From: Candidatus Aminicenantes bacterium UBA1061
GTDB lineage: Bacteria; Acidobacteriota; Aminicenantia; Aminicenantales; Saccharicenantaceae
NCBI GenBank assembly: GCA_002316315.1
Contig: DCDG01000018.1
Span: 62,001 to 126,000 of the forward strand
Direction of reading: 5' to 3'
Length of the DNA: 64,000 nt
Made by a program: the position numbers and the translations under genes. The first letter of the stretch is position 1. Every line of letters starts with the position of its first letter. Positions 8,262-18,178 of this stretch are shown here, piece after piece. A model generated the notes under the pieces. That model had not been told where the DNA came from, ran no database searches, and saw only the letters and a program-made list of their open reading frames with translations.

Positions 8262-9649
8262 AATTCAAAACCACCATTATTCTGTTGATCGTGTTTATTC
8301 TGGTTTTGGGTGGGGTCCTTCTGGTTGAACATAAATCCAAACAAGCAAAGGGAAAAAAAGAAAAGGAAGAGATGCTGACCGATTTTCAGGTCAGCGACGT
8401 GGAGAAACTTCAGCTGACTGGACCCGGTCAGACGTCCATTACTATTAAGAAAGATGAACAGGACAACTGGCAGATTATTGAGCCACTGGTAGCTCAAGCT
8501 GACAGTTATGAAGTTAACAGCCTGCTAGAAACTCTGGCCAGCTTGAGAATTGAACATGTGGTTGATAGTCAGCCGGCCGATCTGAAAGAGTATGGTTTCA
8601 CTCAAAAGGAAATTAAAATCTGGTTAAAAGAGCAAAACGAACCGGTAGTGATTTTAACCGGCATGGACAGTCCTCTGGATGGCACACTTTATGCCAGAAG
8701 AGGGGATGAAAGCAAGGTAGTGCTTCTTCCCGGCTACGTGAAAAGCAGCCTTGATAAAAATCTTTTTGATTTGAGAAACAAACAGATTATCGAATTTGAT
8801 CCGAACGAAGTACAATCAATTGAATTCAGATCAAAAGAGATTGCCTGGAAATTGGCCAAAAAGGAAGACGGCTGGTATTTAGTCAGTCCGGTAGAAGCCC
8901 TGGCCTCGAGTTCAAGGGTTGATTCTATGCTGTATAGCATATCAACCATCAAAGCTAAAGACTATCTGGCAGAAGAGAAAAGTCCGGAAGACTTAAAGAG
9001 CTATGGACTGGATCAACCAGAATATAGCCTTAGACTGGTACTGGCTGACGGCCGGGAAATAATCCTGAGTCTCAATAAAAAAGATGAAAAAGTCATGGCT
9101 ACGAGTACTCATCTGGCCAAAATTGTAGAAGTTGACAGTCAGATAATAAGCGATATCTCCCTGAAGGCCAACGAGTTGAGAGAAAAAAAGATAGCTCTGT
9201 TTAACAGCTGGGAGGCATTCGAGCTAACCGTCAAAAAGAGTGACCGATCCTTTTCAGTCATAAAAGAAAAATCCGCGGAAAAAGGTCCGGAAGAAGAAAA
9301 CTGGTATTTAATCGGGGAGAATGGACAAAAAGAGCTGGCCGATAGCTCAAAGGTGGAATCATTTTTGAGGAAATTAGAATACCTGGAAGCGATAGATTTC
9401 GTTGACCAGCCAGAAGCTTCAAAAAATTACGGGCTGGATAAGCCCGAATACGAAATTACAATTAAAGTTCAGAACGAGGATAATAAGGGAAAATCAATCC
9501 ACCTGCTCTTTGGCCAGAAACTTGAAGGTAAAAACCAGATAGTAATCAGAAACAGCAATTTTAACTACCTCTTTTTGATTGAGGCCAATTCTATTGCCGA
9601 TTGGCCAGCCGGAACTGAGGGTTTCAAACCATTTGAAATCACGAACTAA
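8258..9649 (+). CDS. DUF4340 domain protein of the Gld-type ABC operon
   Basis: A 463-residue membrane-anchored extracytoplasmic protein. The N-terminal helix (TTIILLIVFILVLGGVLLV) is followed by repeated DUF4340 units recognisable by DNWQIIEPL, DGWYLVSPVEA and ENWYLIGENG, each followed by a short segment on a Y-G-L/F periodicity (EYGFTQ, SYGLDQPEY, NYGLDKPEY). It is the last gene of the ABC operon, overlapping its predecessor by 4 nt. The fixed association with the GldG-like protein points to a shared complex at the outer face of the inner membrane. Confidence 0.88.
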   Translation: MKFKTTIILLIVFILVLGGVLLVEHKSKQAKGKKEKEEMLTDFQVSDVEKLQLTGPGQTSITIKKDEQDNWQIIEPLVAQADSYEVNSLLETLASLRIEHVVDSQPADLKEYGFTQKEIKIWLKEQNEPVVILTGMDSPLDGTLYARRGDESKVVLLPGYVKSSLDKNLFDLRNKQIIEFDPNEVQSIEFRSKEIAWKLAKKEDGWYLVSPVEALASSSRVDSMLYSISTIKAKDYLAEEKSPEDLKSYGLDQPEYSLRLVLADGREIILSLNKKDEKVMATSTHLAKIVEVDSQIISDISLKANELREKKIALFNSWEAFELTVKKSDRSFSVIKEKSAEKGPEEENWYLIGENGQKELADSSKVESFLRKLEYLEAIDFVDQPEASKNYGLDKPEYEITIKVQNEDNKGKSIHLLFGQKLEGKNQIVIRNSNFNYLFLIEANSIADWPAGTEGFKPFEITN

Positions 9650-9668
9650 TTCTGATAATAATTAATTG

Positions 9669-10769
9669 ATGGACGAGACAAAAGGCGGGCCGCTGGGTAA
9701 TCAGCAGGAAAGCCTTAATATGACGAAAGTCTGCGAGTCTATCAGAGAGCTTGTCCTGGTCAGAAATACAGATGAGTTACTCCTCCGGCTGCTGCAGAAA
9801 GCATCTTCTCTTGGCCAGGCTGAGCTGGCTAGCTTTTTGATTAAAGATCAGGCCACAGGGGATCTCAGATATGCTCTAAGCCTGGGGGAAAAAGCGGATA
9901 CTCTAAAGGACAGGCTGGTTAGAAAGGGTGAAGGTGTTTGCGGTCTGGCAGCTGAAACCAGCCAAAACATTATTATCACTGATACCAGGGAGGATCCAAG
10001 ATTTAACTCTGAAATTGATAAGTTACCCGAGACCGAAATAAAGAGCCTGATGGTTGTCCCCTTCCGGGTGGAAAGGTCAGTTTTTGGAGTTATCTACCTG
10101 ATTAACGGACCCGGCAAAAAAGCTTTCTCTCTCGAAGAATTCAAACTTGTCCAGACGCTGGTGAACTTTGCTGAACTGTCCCTCGAACGGCTTATTCTGG
10201 TTAAAGAGCTGAATCAGCTGGAAGATTATGATAGCCTGACCCAGACTTATAATCCTAAAACTTTTTTTACCTACTTCCAGAGAGAAATTGACCGCTGCCA
10301 GAGGTACGGCTACGATCTGTCGCTATTACAAATTGATGTTGATTATTTCGAGAAAATAATTCAGACTTTTGGCCAGGAAGCTGGTGACCGGGTCTTAACC
10401 AATCTCAGTTTTATTTTGAAAAAAACCACTCGGCGTGTAGATCTGGTAGCAAGAATTGAACTTAATAAATTTCTAGTACTTCTCCCCGACACCGGCCGGG
10501 CCGGAGCGCTCAAATTAAGAGAAAGGCTTCTCAAGATTCTGGACACCCAGAACCTGAGATCAACAGGTATTCCTTATACTGTAACCATCGATGTTTATTC
10601 GGAATCAGGAACAGAAGCAGCTAAATTTTACCGGCTGCCTCAGATCAATGCCTGGATTAATCAGATTAAAAACAGGAATCATAAAAGGAAATATCCTACT
10701 CCAGGTGAGGAACTGGCTGAACTCGTTCTGAGCACGCTGCTTGCCACCAAAAAACAAATTGTTTCCTGA
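9669..10769 (+). CDS. GAF domain protein with degenerate GGDEF domain
   Basis: Soluble 366-residue signalling protein. A GAF domain covers about residues 25-180 (GEGVCGLAAETSQNIIITDT, MVVPFRVERSVFGVIYLING). A GGDEF fold follows from DSLTQTYNPKTFFTYFQREI, but the active site that should read GGDEF is ELNKF (within VARIELNKFLVLLP), so diguanylate cyclase activity is very unlikely. The C-terminus is short. The start is ATG 9669; the in-frame TTG three bases earlier is less likely. It follows the ABC operon by 19 nt and may be read through from it. Confidence 0.85.
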   Translation: MDETKGGPLGNQQESLNMTKVCESIRELVLVRNTDELLLRLLQKASSLGQAELASFLIKDQATGDLRYALSLGEKADTLKDRLVRKGEGVCGLAAETSQNIIITDTREDPRFNSEIDKLPETEIKSLMVVPFRVERSVFGVIYLINGPGKKAFSLEEFKLVQTLVNFAELSLERLILVKELNQLEDYDSLTQTYNPKTFFTYFQREIDRCQRYGYDLSLLQIDVDYFEKIIQTFGQEAGDRVLTNLSFILKKTTRRVDLVARIELNKFLVLLPDTGRAGALKLRERLLKILDTQNLRSTGIPYTVTIDVYSESGTEAAKFYRLPQINAWINQIKNRNHKRKYPTPGEELAELVLSTLLATKKQIVS

Positions 10770-10795
10770 AATCAACTGCATCCGGACAGTCTGAT

Positions 10796-11974
10796 TCAAA
10801 AAAGACCAGCAGTCTGATGCTTTTGATATATCTCATCAACCAGTTTAGAAAGAAGTGTCAGGTCTTCCGGCCGCGGATCACCCTTAATTTGAACCGGGTT
10901 TAAAAGCTCGAACCTGACACTATCAAGCATTGACTTAAGCTGGTCAAGCGCTCTTGATTTCCAGCCATAAGAGCCGATAAAACCGGCAAACAGAGCTTTC
11001 GGTCTTAAAGCATTAACCAGAAAAACAGCTTCTGCCACCAGCGGATGGAGGCCGGTCAAAATGGTAGGCGAAGCTACAATAATAGTGGCTGCCTCGACCA
11101 GTGACATAGCCAGATGACCGAGATCAGTCACCGCCAGGTTAAAGGGCATAACCTTAATACCTCTGCCTGCCAGTTCACAGATAAGGTGGTCAACCATCCT
11201 GGCCGTCGAGCCATGCATACTGGCCCAGGCAATAAGAACTGAGTTTTCAGGCTGGTCGTCCACCCATTTTTTATAGGCATCGATAATAAAGGCTGACCTG
11301 GCATAAATTGGACCATGACTGGGGGCAACAACCTTCACTTCCAGCCCTTCTACCACCGGTAGATTCTTCTGGATGATCTTTCTAAAAGGCATCATGATCT
11401 CGGCAAAATAACGTTTGGCTGGTTCATAAATCCGTTCTTCGTCTTTAACCATCAGATCAGAAGAAGCCAGATGAGAGCCGAACAGATCGCAGCTAAAAAG
11501 GATTTTATCTTCCTCAAGATAGCTGAGCATCGTCTCCGGCCAGTGAACCCAGGGAAAATGAACAAAGCGAATGGTGCGGCCGCCAAGATCAAGCCGCTCT
11601 CCATCAGTCACAGTTTTTATTCTGTCTTCAGCTATATGAAGATGAGTAATAATTAAATCTCTGGCGGCGGGTGTAGCCAGCAACCTGGCCTGTGGATAAC
11701 GGTTGAGCACATAGGGAATCAAGCCAGAGTGATCCTGCTCAAGATGATTGGCAATGACCAGATCTATTTTAGGGAATTCGTTTAAATGGCTCTCCAGAAC
11801 ATCTTTTTTGGTCGGATCAACGGCATCAATCAGGACGGTCAGATTCTTCCCCTGAACAATATAAGCATTGTAACTGGTCCCCTCAGGAAGAGGAATAAGC
11901 GAGTCAAACAACCGCCGGTCCCAGTCTTCCGCTCCTACCCAGAATATTCCGTCGAAAAGTTTTTTAGCCACCAT
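10796..11974 (-). CDS. Flavodiiron protein (FprA-like O2/NO reductase)
   Basis: Reduces O2 to water or NO to N2O in anaerobes using electrons from rubredoxin or a related donor. The 392 residues carry an N-terminal metallo-beta-lactamase-like diiron domain with H77-L-E79-Q-D81-H82, a further histidine in VHFPWVHWPE and aspartate in SCDLFGSH, then a C-terminal flavodoxin domain starting VLIAWASMHGSTARM for FMN binding. There is no rubredoxin extension. The ATG at 11974 has GGAGG upstream. It is convergent with the preceding GAF/GGDEF gene and transcribed alone. Its presence fits an oxygen-sensitive host. Confidence 0.93.
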   Translation of the reverse strand: MVAKKLFDGIFWVGAEDWDRRLFDSLIPLPEGTSYNAYIVQGKNLTVLIDAVDPTKKDVLESHLNEFPKIDLVIANHLEQDHSGLIPYVLNRYPQARLLATPAARDLIITHLHIAEDRIKTVTDGERLDLGGRTIRFVHFPWVHWPETMLSYLEEDKILFSCDLFGSHLASSDLMVKDEERIYEPAKRYFAEIMMPFRKIIQKNLPVVEGLEVKVVAPSHGPIYARSAFIIDAYKKWVDDQPENSVLIAWASMHGSTARMVDHLICELAGRGIKVMPFNLAVTDLGHLAMSLVEAATIIVASPTILTGLHPLVAEAVFLVNALRPKALFAGFIGSYGWKSRALDQLKSMLDSVRFELLNPVQIKGDPRPEDLTLLSKLVDEIYQKHQTAGLF

Positions 11975-12107
11975 TCATTCCTCCACCATTAGTTTTTATC
12001 TGAATTATTTTTTTATCTTAATTATTTCTTTTATTCTATACTAATTTACTAAGATTTCAAAAAGATTTATAATAATCGTCAGGGGTAATCGGCTGCTGAA
12101 AATTATT

Positions 12108-12542
12108 TCAAGCCTCTGGAAAATTTTTTTTGGTAAAATATTTAATTTCAGGATGTGGTTCGTAACCTAGCTGGATAAAAAGATTAATAGAAGCTGAATT
12201 ATGTTCCTCAATCAAGGCAGCAACTAGCAGCAGACCTTTTTTCCGCAGTTCTTCTTCTGCTCTTTTTATCAATAGAGTACCCAGACCCTGCCGCCGTAAA
12301 TCAGGATGTACAGCTAAACGGTTAATCCAGCCTTTACGTCCATCATGAGTTGCCAGAACCGTACCAATTATTCTGTTGCCTTTTTCAGCTACTAAAAAAA
12401 TGACCTGGTCAAGCTTTATCTGCTGCTCAAGCTGTGCCCGGTTATCCCGTCCCTTAAGCTTGAGCGGCAAATTGTCCAGTTGCCAGAGGTTTATGACTTC
12501 TTCATAATCGCTTATTTCAAAATTTCTGATCAAAACCTCCAC
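12108..12542 (-). CDS. GNAT family N-acetyltransferase
   Basis: A 144-residue acetyl-CoA dependent acetyltransferase. The acetyl-CoA binding motif A is clear (WINRLAVHPDLRRQGLGTLL, with R-x-x-G-x-G), preceded by the RIIGTVLATHDG strand and followed by EHNSASINLFIQLGYEP, typical of the RimI/YpeA branch. The substrate cannot be told from sequence. It lies 15 nt downstream of the membrane protein gene on the same strand, probably in one operon. Confidence 0.88.
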   Translation of the reverse strand: MEVLIRNFEISDYEEVINLWQLDNLPLKLKGRDNRAQLEQQIKLDQVIFLVAEKGNRIIGTVLATHDGRKGWINRLAVHPDLRRQGLGTLLIKRAEEELRKKGLLLVAALIEEHNSASINLFIQLGYEPHPEIKYFTKKNFPEA

Positions 12543-12557
12543 CCAAGCCTCCTCGTC

Positions 12558-13193
12558 TCAGCGAAGCAGAATAAAAATAATCAAAACCCAGGCCAGATAG
12601 CTCAAACTGCCGGTTATCAAACTGTATCCTCTTTTTGTCCAGCGACGGGCAGTTACGGTCAGACAGCTAGCCAGCCAGCCAGAAAGAAGGGCTATAACTA
12701 TCAAACTGATATAAACCGATTGAAACCAGCCGGGATTAGAAAGCAAGTCAACCCATTCTTTTTGAGACATACCCAGAAGATATAAAACAGAGGTAAAAAA
12801 ATGCGGCAGCCATAGCCAGAATAAAAAAGGGTAAAAACTCAGGGCCAGGCCAGCCGACAGCTGTCTCCAGCTTAACTTTTTCGCTCCGGCTATCTTGAAA
12901 TTCATTCTGGCCAGCCAGCTCACCAGGAGCCAGCTCACCATTAACCAGGGTATAAATAAAACCGCCTGCCAGACAAAATAGTTTTCAAGCCCCAAAGGCA
13001 AAATCAAGGGTACGGCCGGAACGTTGCCACTAAAGGCCTGAATAATTGAAGTCAAGGAAAACATCAAGCCAAAAAGAATCAGGCCTGAACAGGTTCTCGT
13101 CCACAGCCCTGAGGACAACTGACGCTCTAATAACTCGCCATTTTTATCTGGCCTTAATATTGCTCTTAAAACAGTCTTGATTACCCTCTCCAT
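12558..13193 (-). CDS. Multi-pass membrane protein, possibly Yip1-like
   Basis: A 211-residue protein with a short cytoplasmic N-terminus (MERVIKTVLRAILRPDKN) and five or six hydrophobic segments (GLILFGLMFSLTSIIQAF, YFVWQAVLFIPWLMVSWLL, LALSFYPFLFWLWL, YISLIVIALLSGWLAS, LAWVLIIFILL). The arrangement resembles Yip1-domain membrane proteins, but no diagnostic motif settles it. The gene sits between the GNAT and DUF1846 genes on the same strand with short gaps. Function unknown. Confidence 0.7.
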   Translation of the reverse strand: MERVIKTVLRAILRPDKNGELLERQLSSGLWTRTCSGLILFGLMFSLTSIIQAFSGNVPAVPLILPLGLENYFVWQAVLFIPWLMVSWLLVSWLARMNFKIAGAKKLSWRQLSAGLALSFYPFLFWLWLPHFFTSVLYLLGMSQKEWVDLLSNPGWFQSVYISLIVIALLSGWLASCLTVTARRWTKRGYSLITGSLSYLAWVLIIFILLR

Positions 13194-13216
13194 GACTGGA
13201 AACCCTTAAAACAATC

Positions 13217-14734
13217 TCAATATATAAATAGATTCTTGGAGGCAAAAAACGGGTCGCTGGTCAAATTAAGATTAAGCCGCCTTAATCCTGTTTCATCACC
13301 AGGAGTCGGCACATGGGTCAGGTGCATTTCGCAGCCCTTTAACTCTTTAAGCTGGTCGAGGGCTAACTGGGTGGCCGGACTGGCCGAGGAAGTAATCGCC
13401 AGGCAGGTCAGCACCTCGGTTAAATCAAGACTCAAGGCTTTGCCTCCAAAAATATCCTGTTTGAGATAAGAGGCCCTCTCCAGTGCTGCCGGGGGTAAAA
13501 GATGGATATGATCAGGAATGCCGGCCAGGATTTTCAAGGCATTCAAAGTGGCACTGGAAGCGGCATGCATTAAAGGGGAATTACTCCCCTTAACGATCCG
13601 CCCGTCCTTTAGCTCAATAGCTGCTCCGACATAAATTCCATTATGACCTTTGTTCTTAAGCCTGGCTTCGGCAGCCGCCTCCCGGGCTGGAACAACGACT
13701 TGCCGGTCCTCAGGCTTAAGATTCATTTCCTTCATCAGGAGTTCCGCTCTTTCCACTGCCGACTGCTCACAAAAGCCCAGAAGAAATTCACATTGATAGC
13801 GAAAATAACGCCTGATAATTTCCTGACGGGCGGCTTCCTGCACCACTTCATCATCAATTATTCCACGGCTAACTACGTTGAGACCCATATCGGTTGGCGA
13901 CTTGTAAATAAACCCGTCTCCAGAGATTCTACTTAGTATCCGCCTTAAAAGGGGGAAAGCCTCGACATCCCGGTTATAATTGATGGCTCGCTGGTTGTAG
14001 GCTTCAAGATGAAAAGGATCAACCAGGTTAAAATCCCCCAGATCGGCTGTAGCGGCTTCATATGCAACATTAACCGGATGCTTCAGCGGTAGGTCCCAGA
14101 TGGGGAAAGTTTCAAACTTAGCATAGCCAGCCCGTCGGCCCCGGCGGTATTCATGATAGAGTTGAGAAAGGCAGGTGGCCAGTTTTCCGCTGCCCGGCCC
14201 TGGACCGGTAACGACGACCAGTGGTCTGGTGACTTCGATGAACTGATTGGCTCCATAGCCCTGATCGCTTACCACGGTATCAATATCAGTCGGATAACCA
14301 CGGGTGAAACGGTGGGTATAAACCTTTATTCCCTGCCGTTGCAGCCGGTTAGCAAAGACTCTGACTGAAGCCTGTTCCTCATAACGGGTGATGACCACAG
14401 CCAAAATTTCAAGCCCCCACTCAGCCAGATCATCAATTAGCTTTAAAGCATCGGCATCATAAGTAATGCCAAAATCTGCCCTGAGCTTTCTTCTTTCAAT
14501 GTCACCGGCATAAATGCAGAGAATGATATCAAGCTGGTCTTTCAGAGCTTCGAACAATTTTACCTTGACGTTGGGATCATAACCCGGTAAAACCCTGGCT
14601 GCATGAAAATCATTTAAAATCTTTCCGCCAAATTCAAGATAAAGGCGATCAGGGAAAAGGGCCAGCCGGCGTGAAATGGCCGCAGCCTGTTCCTTTAAAT
14701 AGACTTCACTGTCAAAACCTTTTTTACGGATCAT
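13217..14734 (-). CDS. DUF1846 domain protein
   Basis: A 505-residue cytoplasmic protein that matches the DUF1846 family over its full length: N-terminal IRKKGFDSEVYLKEQAAAI, the YLEFGGKILNDFHAARVLPG segment, the nucleotide-binding-like VVTGPGPGSGKLATCLSQLY loop and KSPTDMGLNVVSRGI. The P-loop-like GPGPGSGK suggests nucleotide binding, but no reaction is established for the family. It is the first gene of a minus-strand group with the Yip1-like and GNAT genes, 23 nt before the former. Confidence 0.88.
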   Translation of the reverse strand: MIRKKGFDSEVYLKEQAAAISRRLALFPDRLYLEFGGKILNDFHAARVLPGYDPNVKVKLFEALKDQLDIILCIYAGDIERRKLRADFGITYDADALKLIDDLAEWGLEILAVVITRYEEQASVRVFANRLQRQGIKVYTHRFTRGYPTDIDTVVSDQGYGANQFIEVTRPLVVVTGPGPGSGKLATCLSQLYHEYRRGRRAGYAKFETFPIWDLPLKHPVNVAYEAATADLGDFNLVDPFHLEAYNQRAINYNRDVEAFPLLRRILSRISGDGFIYKSPTDMGLNVVSRGIIDDEVVQEAARQEIIRRYFRYQCEFLLGFCEQSAVERAELLMKEMNLKPEDRQVVVPAREAAAEARLKNKGHNGIYVGAAIELKDGRIVKGSNSPLMHAASSATLNALKILAGIPDHIHLLPPAALERASYLKQDIFGGKALSLDLTEVLTCLAITSSASPATQLALDQLKELKGCEMHLTHVPTPGDETGLRRLNLNLTSDPFFASKNLFIY

Positions 14735-14765
14735 TTATATCTACTACCCATTTAGTTATAACTCT

Positions 14766-17700
14766 TTATTTTTTATTTTTTCTTGAGCTGAGAATAATCT
14801 CGCCAGAAAGTCCATAATCCCGAACATTATACTCTGATCCGGTTGGTTGTCCACCCTCAGGTGCCCGTTGAAAAGATCCAGGCCAGGCCTGGCCGGCAGG
14901 CGGATTCAGGTGATGTGGACCCAGAGTATTCTTTAGTGTTCCATAGATGATAACTGAAATCTGATTAAGACCAGTTTTAAGTTTAGAGCCTAGTAGTAAA
15001 CAATCATATTGACCAATAATAAAGCCTGCACTCTCACCATTGATCAGAACTTCAGCCAGAGCTCCCTGCCAGTCTGGCAAACTGAGCGAAAAACCAGAAG
15101 CTGCCAGCTCTGTATCTGATAGTTTAAAATTGGTCTGGTATTCGACCCGGTGGCCGTAAAGTGGCAATCCCTGCTTTTTCCAGGAACCCGGCTCAAGTTT
15201 TTTAGCCGGAGAAAGAATAAAGCCTCGGGTGGCTTCCTCTAATGAAAAATCGCCCAGAATATAGATCGGCTCAAGTTCAGCCAGCAAATCAAATGGTTTG
15301 ACTATCAGCGTCACTGTATTCAAACCAATTCTGGCCAGCTGGCTTAAGGGGAAAACGGCCATTGATTTATCAAGCCACCAGCTTCCTTCCTCTGATTTTA
15401 GAAGCTGGCCATTAACCTGAACTTTAAAGATCAAAGGACGCTCTACCACCAGTTTTAAAGAGCTTAAATCAACTCCAGGCAAAACAGAAAAATGGAATTC
15501 AGCCCTGAAGCCAGAGTCGGGCGGAAAATGATTTCGGACAATCAGGCTATCCTGAAACTGAACAGCTGAATCCCAGGGATTACGGTCAAATCCATGGAAA
15601 TTAAAGACCCTCTTCTGAGCTTCATAAAAATAAAGACTTTTCTCCATTCGGCCAGGCAGAATTAAATCACAATAATCAATGGTTAAAACATTGGGATCAA
15701 GCCTCCTGATTAATTCGGGCTTGAGCTTTATATTATTTTGAGTTTTTTCTTCGTCCTTATTGTTAGCCTGAATTGCCGCTACACCCGGTACTTTTCTATT
15801 ATAAACAGCTAAAAGCAGACTTTCCCCGGGCTTAAGGTTAAACTTAAATCTCATCTGACTCCCCTTTCTTTCTCCCGGGAAATAACCGGTTTGTCCGCTC
15901 ATTAAGTCCCACTTTTCGAGGCTCCGGCCTTTAAGCTTGATTTCACCCGAAGCAGATTTTTCAGGGCTTATATTGGCCAGAAACAAAATCTGTCCGTCTT
16001 TATATTGACGTCGCTGGTGAAAAAGCATATCTTCGTCTCTCAATTGACTGAATTCAATCCCGGGATTAACCCTGCTTGAAAAGATGGCCGCCAGATTGTC
16101 GCTGGAAAGTGAGTGCGACTCAAGTTGTTCAAAATCACCCAGATCTCTAAATTCATCTCCAAGAGAAGAGGGTTTTCCTCCCTCCAACAGCTCATTTTTT
16201 CCCCAGGAGATAACTCTCCCGCCGCCTTTGAGGAAGTCTTGAAGCAATTTAGCGGTGGCAGGTTCGAGATTCTCTATCCCGGGTGGAAGCACCACCAGGT
16301 CATAAGCTCTTTGACCAACCCTGAGTTTCTTTCCTTCAAACTGTCCGTAGCCTTTTAAAACAAATTCGCTCCCGAGGTCATACTCAATCTGTTTTCTTTC
16401 CAGGCAGTGGACGAAGTTCTGAAAATCAGCGGCAATTTTTTCAAATGTTTCATTTTTTTCAGCCGGCGAATAATACATCCAGGCCGAGGTGGTTGGCTCT
16501 ATGACCAGAATCCGGTTCACCTGTTGACCACGGCTCAGGACCAGTGATAGACGGCCGAAATAATCATTCATCAGCCGATAGGCTGGCCACCACGGCTCGT
16601 GATACGAAAAAGATAGCGGATGATCTCTTTTCCTGGCCCCGGCGATAGTCACGTAAGATAGATGCTGGTTAAGAAAATTAACGCCAAGAGCATATTCCCA
16701 GTCGCCTATTCTTTTCTGGTCAAAAAAAGTCAGGTCCCAGCCGCTGGCGCCATAAGTCTCGGACAGTGTCCGCTGCCGCCCGAGCTGATTGGCTAAGCTT
16801 CCAAGTTCTTTAACTGCTCGCGAGTTGCCGAATTGAGCCTGCGGAGAGGTTGACCAATTATTCATCAGGATATCTATACCTGGCTGATGAGCATAAGCAT
16901 TGAGAGCCAGGCTATCAGGATTATTTCTTGGCACGGGCCAGTCATGTTCCCAGTAATGGCCGGTCAGTTGAAGATTATGCTGGGAACAATACTCATAATA
17001 TGGCCTGGCCCAGTTTTCTATAAAAAGCTCAAGACAGGTGAGATAAAAATCACGCCTTACCCGGCGAAAATCGCCTTTTTCTACCAGGAGCAGGGGCAAT
17101 TCTGTTTTTAGATCATAGCCACGACGCTCAAGAAATGCGGTCATGATGGCTGGAGTATAATTAACTGCCCAGGAGCCACCAGCCGGACCAATTTCGGCTT
17201 CATCCTCAAATGAGCCGGGAATTGTCTGGCCAAACTCCTCCCCGCACACTCTCTTATAGGCGTCATGAGTTAAATGAAGAAAAGCCTCAGTTACCCCGGG
17301 TTGCATTAAATCAACATAAGTAAAACCCCCATACCAGGGTGAGGGCTTATCTTTGACCACCTCAAATAGCCAGTAATGCCCTTCTGGCCAGCCCGTCTCG
17401 CCTGCCCTGACTCTATCTGTTATATCAAGAAAACCCTGACCATCTTCCTGGAGCAGGCAGATCGGTTCAGCCGCCTGTTTTAAATCAGGCAGGCTCTGTC
17501 TGGTGGCTCTAAGTCCAGAACGAACAACCTCTGGCAATGCCGCCGGGACCAGGCCTCCGGCAAAGCCAGAAGGATAAGAATTTTCATCATAAATCCAGAT
17601 CTTAAGTCCAAGTTCGCGACCAGTTTTGACCGCCTCTTTAAAAAGCAATAACCATTCTTCCGAAAGATAAGGAGTAATCAAACCCGGACGGGGGTGAACA

Positions 17701-17969
17701 AAGGCCCCGCCAAAACCCCTGTCTTTAAAATCAATCAGCTGTTCCTTGATAACTTCCACTGTCATCATGTCGTTCCAGACCCAGAGAGGAGCTGGCCTGT
17801 AATCGACCGGGGGACTGATCAGTTCATCTCTGGTTGAAAATATAGTATCATTGATGGATTTTTGCCATTCACAGGAAGCAAAGATAAGTGGGAAGGCCAG
17901 CACGAATAAAAAGGCAAACCATTTTATTGAACTATGCTTAGGATGACTCCTCAGGTAATTTTTTGTCAT
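14766..17969 (-). CDS. Glycoside hydrolase, GH106-like (alpha-L-rhamnosidase type) lipoprotein
   Basis: A large exported hydrolase of 1067 residues. The N-terminus has a hydrophobic signal (WFAFLFVLAFPLIFASC) ending in a lipobox-like cysteine. The catalytic part starts with YRPAPLWVWNDMMTVEVIKE, GFGGAFVHPRPGLITPYLS and LGLKIWIYDENSYPSGFAGG, typical of GH106 proteins, with GSFEDEAEIG further on. C-terminal beta-sandwich modules follow. Start ATG 17969 has GAGGAG 7 nt upstream; an in-frame TTG at 17984 overlaps that site and is rejected. Likely target: rhamnose-containing or similar glycans at the cell surface. Specificity is inferred from family only. Confidence 0.82.
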   Translation of the reverse strand: MTKNYLRSHPKHSSIKWFAFLFVLAFPLIFASCEWQKSINDTIFSTRDELISPPVDYRPAPLWVWNDMMTVEVIKEQLIDFKDRGFGGAFVHPRPGLITPYLSEEWLLLFKEAVKTGRELGLKIWIYDENSYPSGFAGGLVPAALPEVVRSGLRATRQSLPDLKQAAEPICLLQEDGQGFLDITDRVRAGETGWPEGHYWLFEVVKDKPSPWYGGFTYVDLMQPGVTEAFLHLTHDAYKRVCGEEFGQTIPGSFEDEAEIGPAGGSWAVNYTPAIMTAFLERRGYDLKTELPLLLVEKGDFRRVRRDFYLTCLELFIENWARPYYEYCSQHNLQLTGHYWEHDWPVPRNNPDSLALNAYAHQPGIDILMNNWSTSPQAQFGNSRAVKELGSLANQLGRQRTLSETYGASGWDLTFFDQKRIGDWEYALGVNFLNQHLSYVTIAGARKRDHPLSFSYHEPWWPAYRLMNDYFGRLSLVLSRGQQVNRILVIEPTTSAWMYYSPAEKNETFEKIAADFQNFVHCLERKQIEYDLGSEFVLKGYGQFEGKKLRVGQRAYDLVVLPPGIENLEPATAKLLQDFLKGGGRVISWGKNELLEGGKPSSLGDEFRDLGDFEQLESHSLSSDNLAAIFSSRVNPGIEFSQLRDEDMLFHQRRQYKDGQILFLANISPEKSASGEIKLKGRSLEKWDLMSGQTGYFPGERKGSQMRFKFNLKPGESLLLAVYNRKVPGVAAIQANNKDEEKTQNNIKLKPELIRRLDPNVLTIDYCDLILPGRMEKSLYFYEAQKRVFNFHGFDRNPWDSAVQFQDSLIVRNHFPPDSGFRAEFHFSVLPGVDLSSLKLVVERPLIFKVQVNGQLLKSEEGSWWLDKSMAVFPLSQLARIGLNTVTLIVKPFDLLAELEPIYILGDFSLEEATRGFILSPAKKLEPGSWKKQGLPLYGHRVEYQTNFKLSDTELAASGFSLSLPDWQGALAEVLINGESAGFIIGQYDCLLLGSKLKTGLNQISVIIYGTLKNTLGPHHLNPPAGQAWPGSFQRAPEGGQPTGSEYNVRDYGLSGEIILSSRKNKK

Positions 17970-18116
17970 TGGTCTTCTCCTCAAAGACTCATTAAGCTCA
18001 ATTTATAAAACCGCCTTCGACCTTGTCAATCGGGTTTTATCTGGTGAGTATCAGGTTAGCTCTGCCTGGCCATCACAGTAAACAGGCTTTAATCATTAGA
18101 AAAAGGCAGTTCGTCC

Positions 18117-18147
18117 TTGACTTTTTTGTTCGGTTAGAATTTATAAT
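18117..18147 (+). promoter_or_regulatory. Probable promoter of the M3 peptidase gene
   Basis: TTGACT (18117-18122) and TATAAT (18142-18147), separated by 19 nt; a second TATAAT lies at 18151-18156. The AT-rich leader then gives AAAAGGAGATAAACC before the ATG at 18179. Confidence 0.45.
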
Positions 18148-18178
18148 TTTTATAATGATATAAAAAAGGAGATAAACC

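Noticed and set aside
13643..13936. Plus-strand ORF of 97 codons
   Set aside because: Antisense to the DUF1846 gene, which is well supported over its full length.
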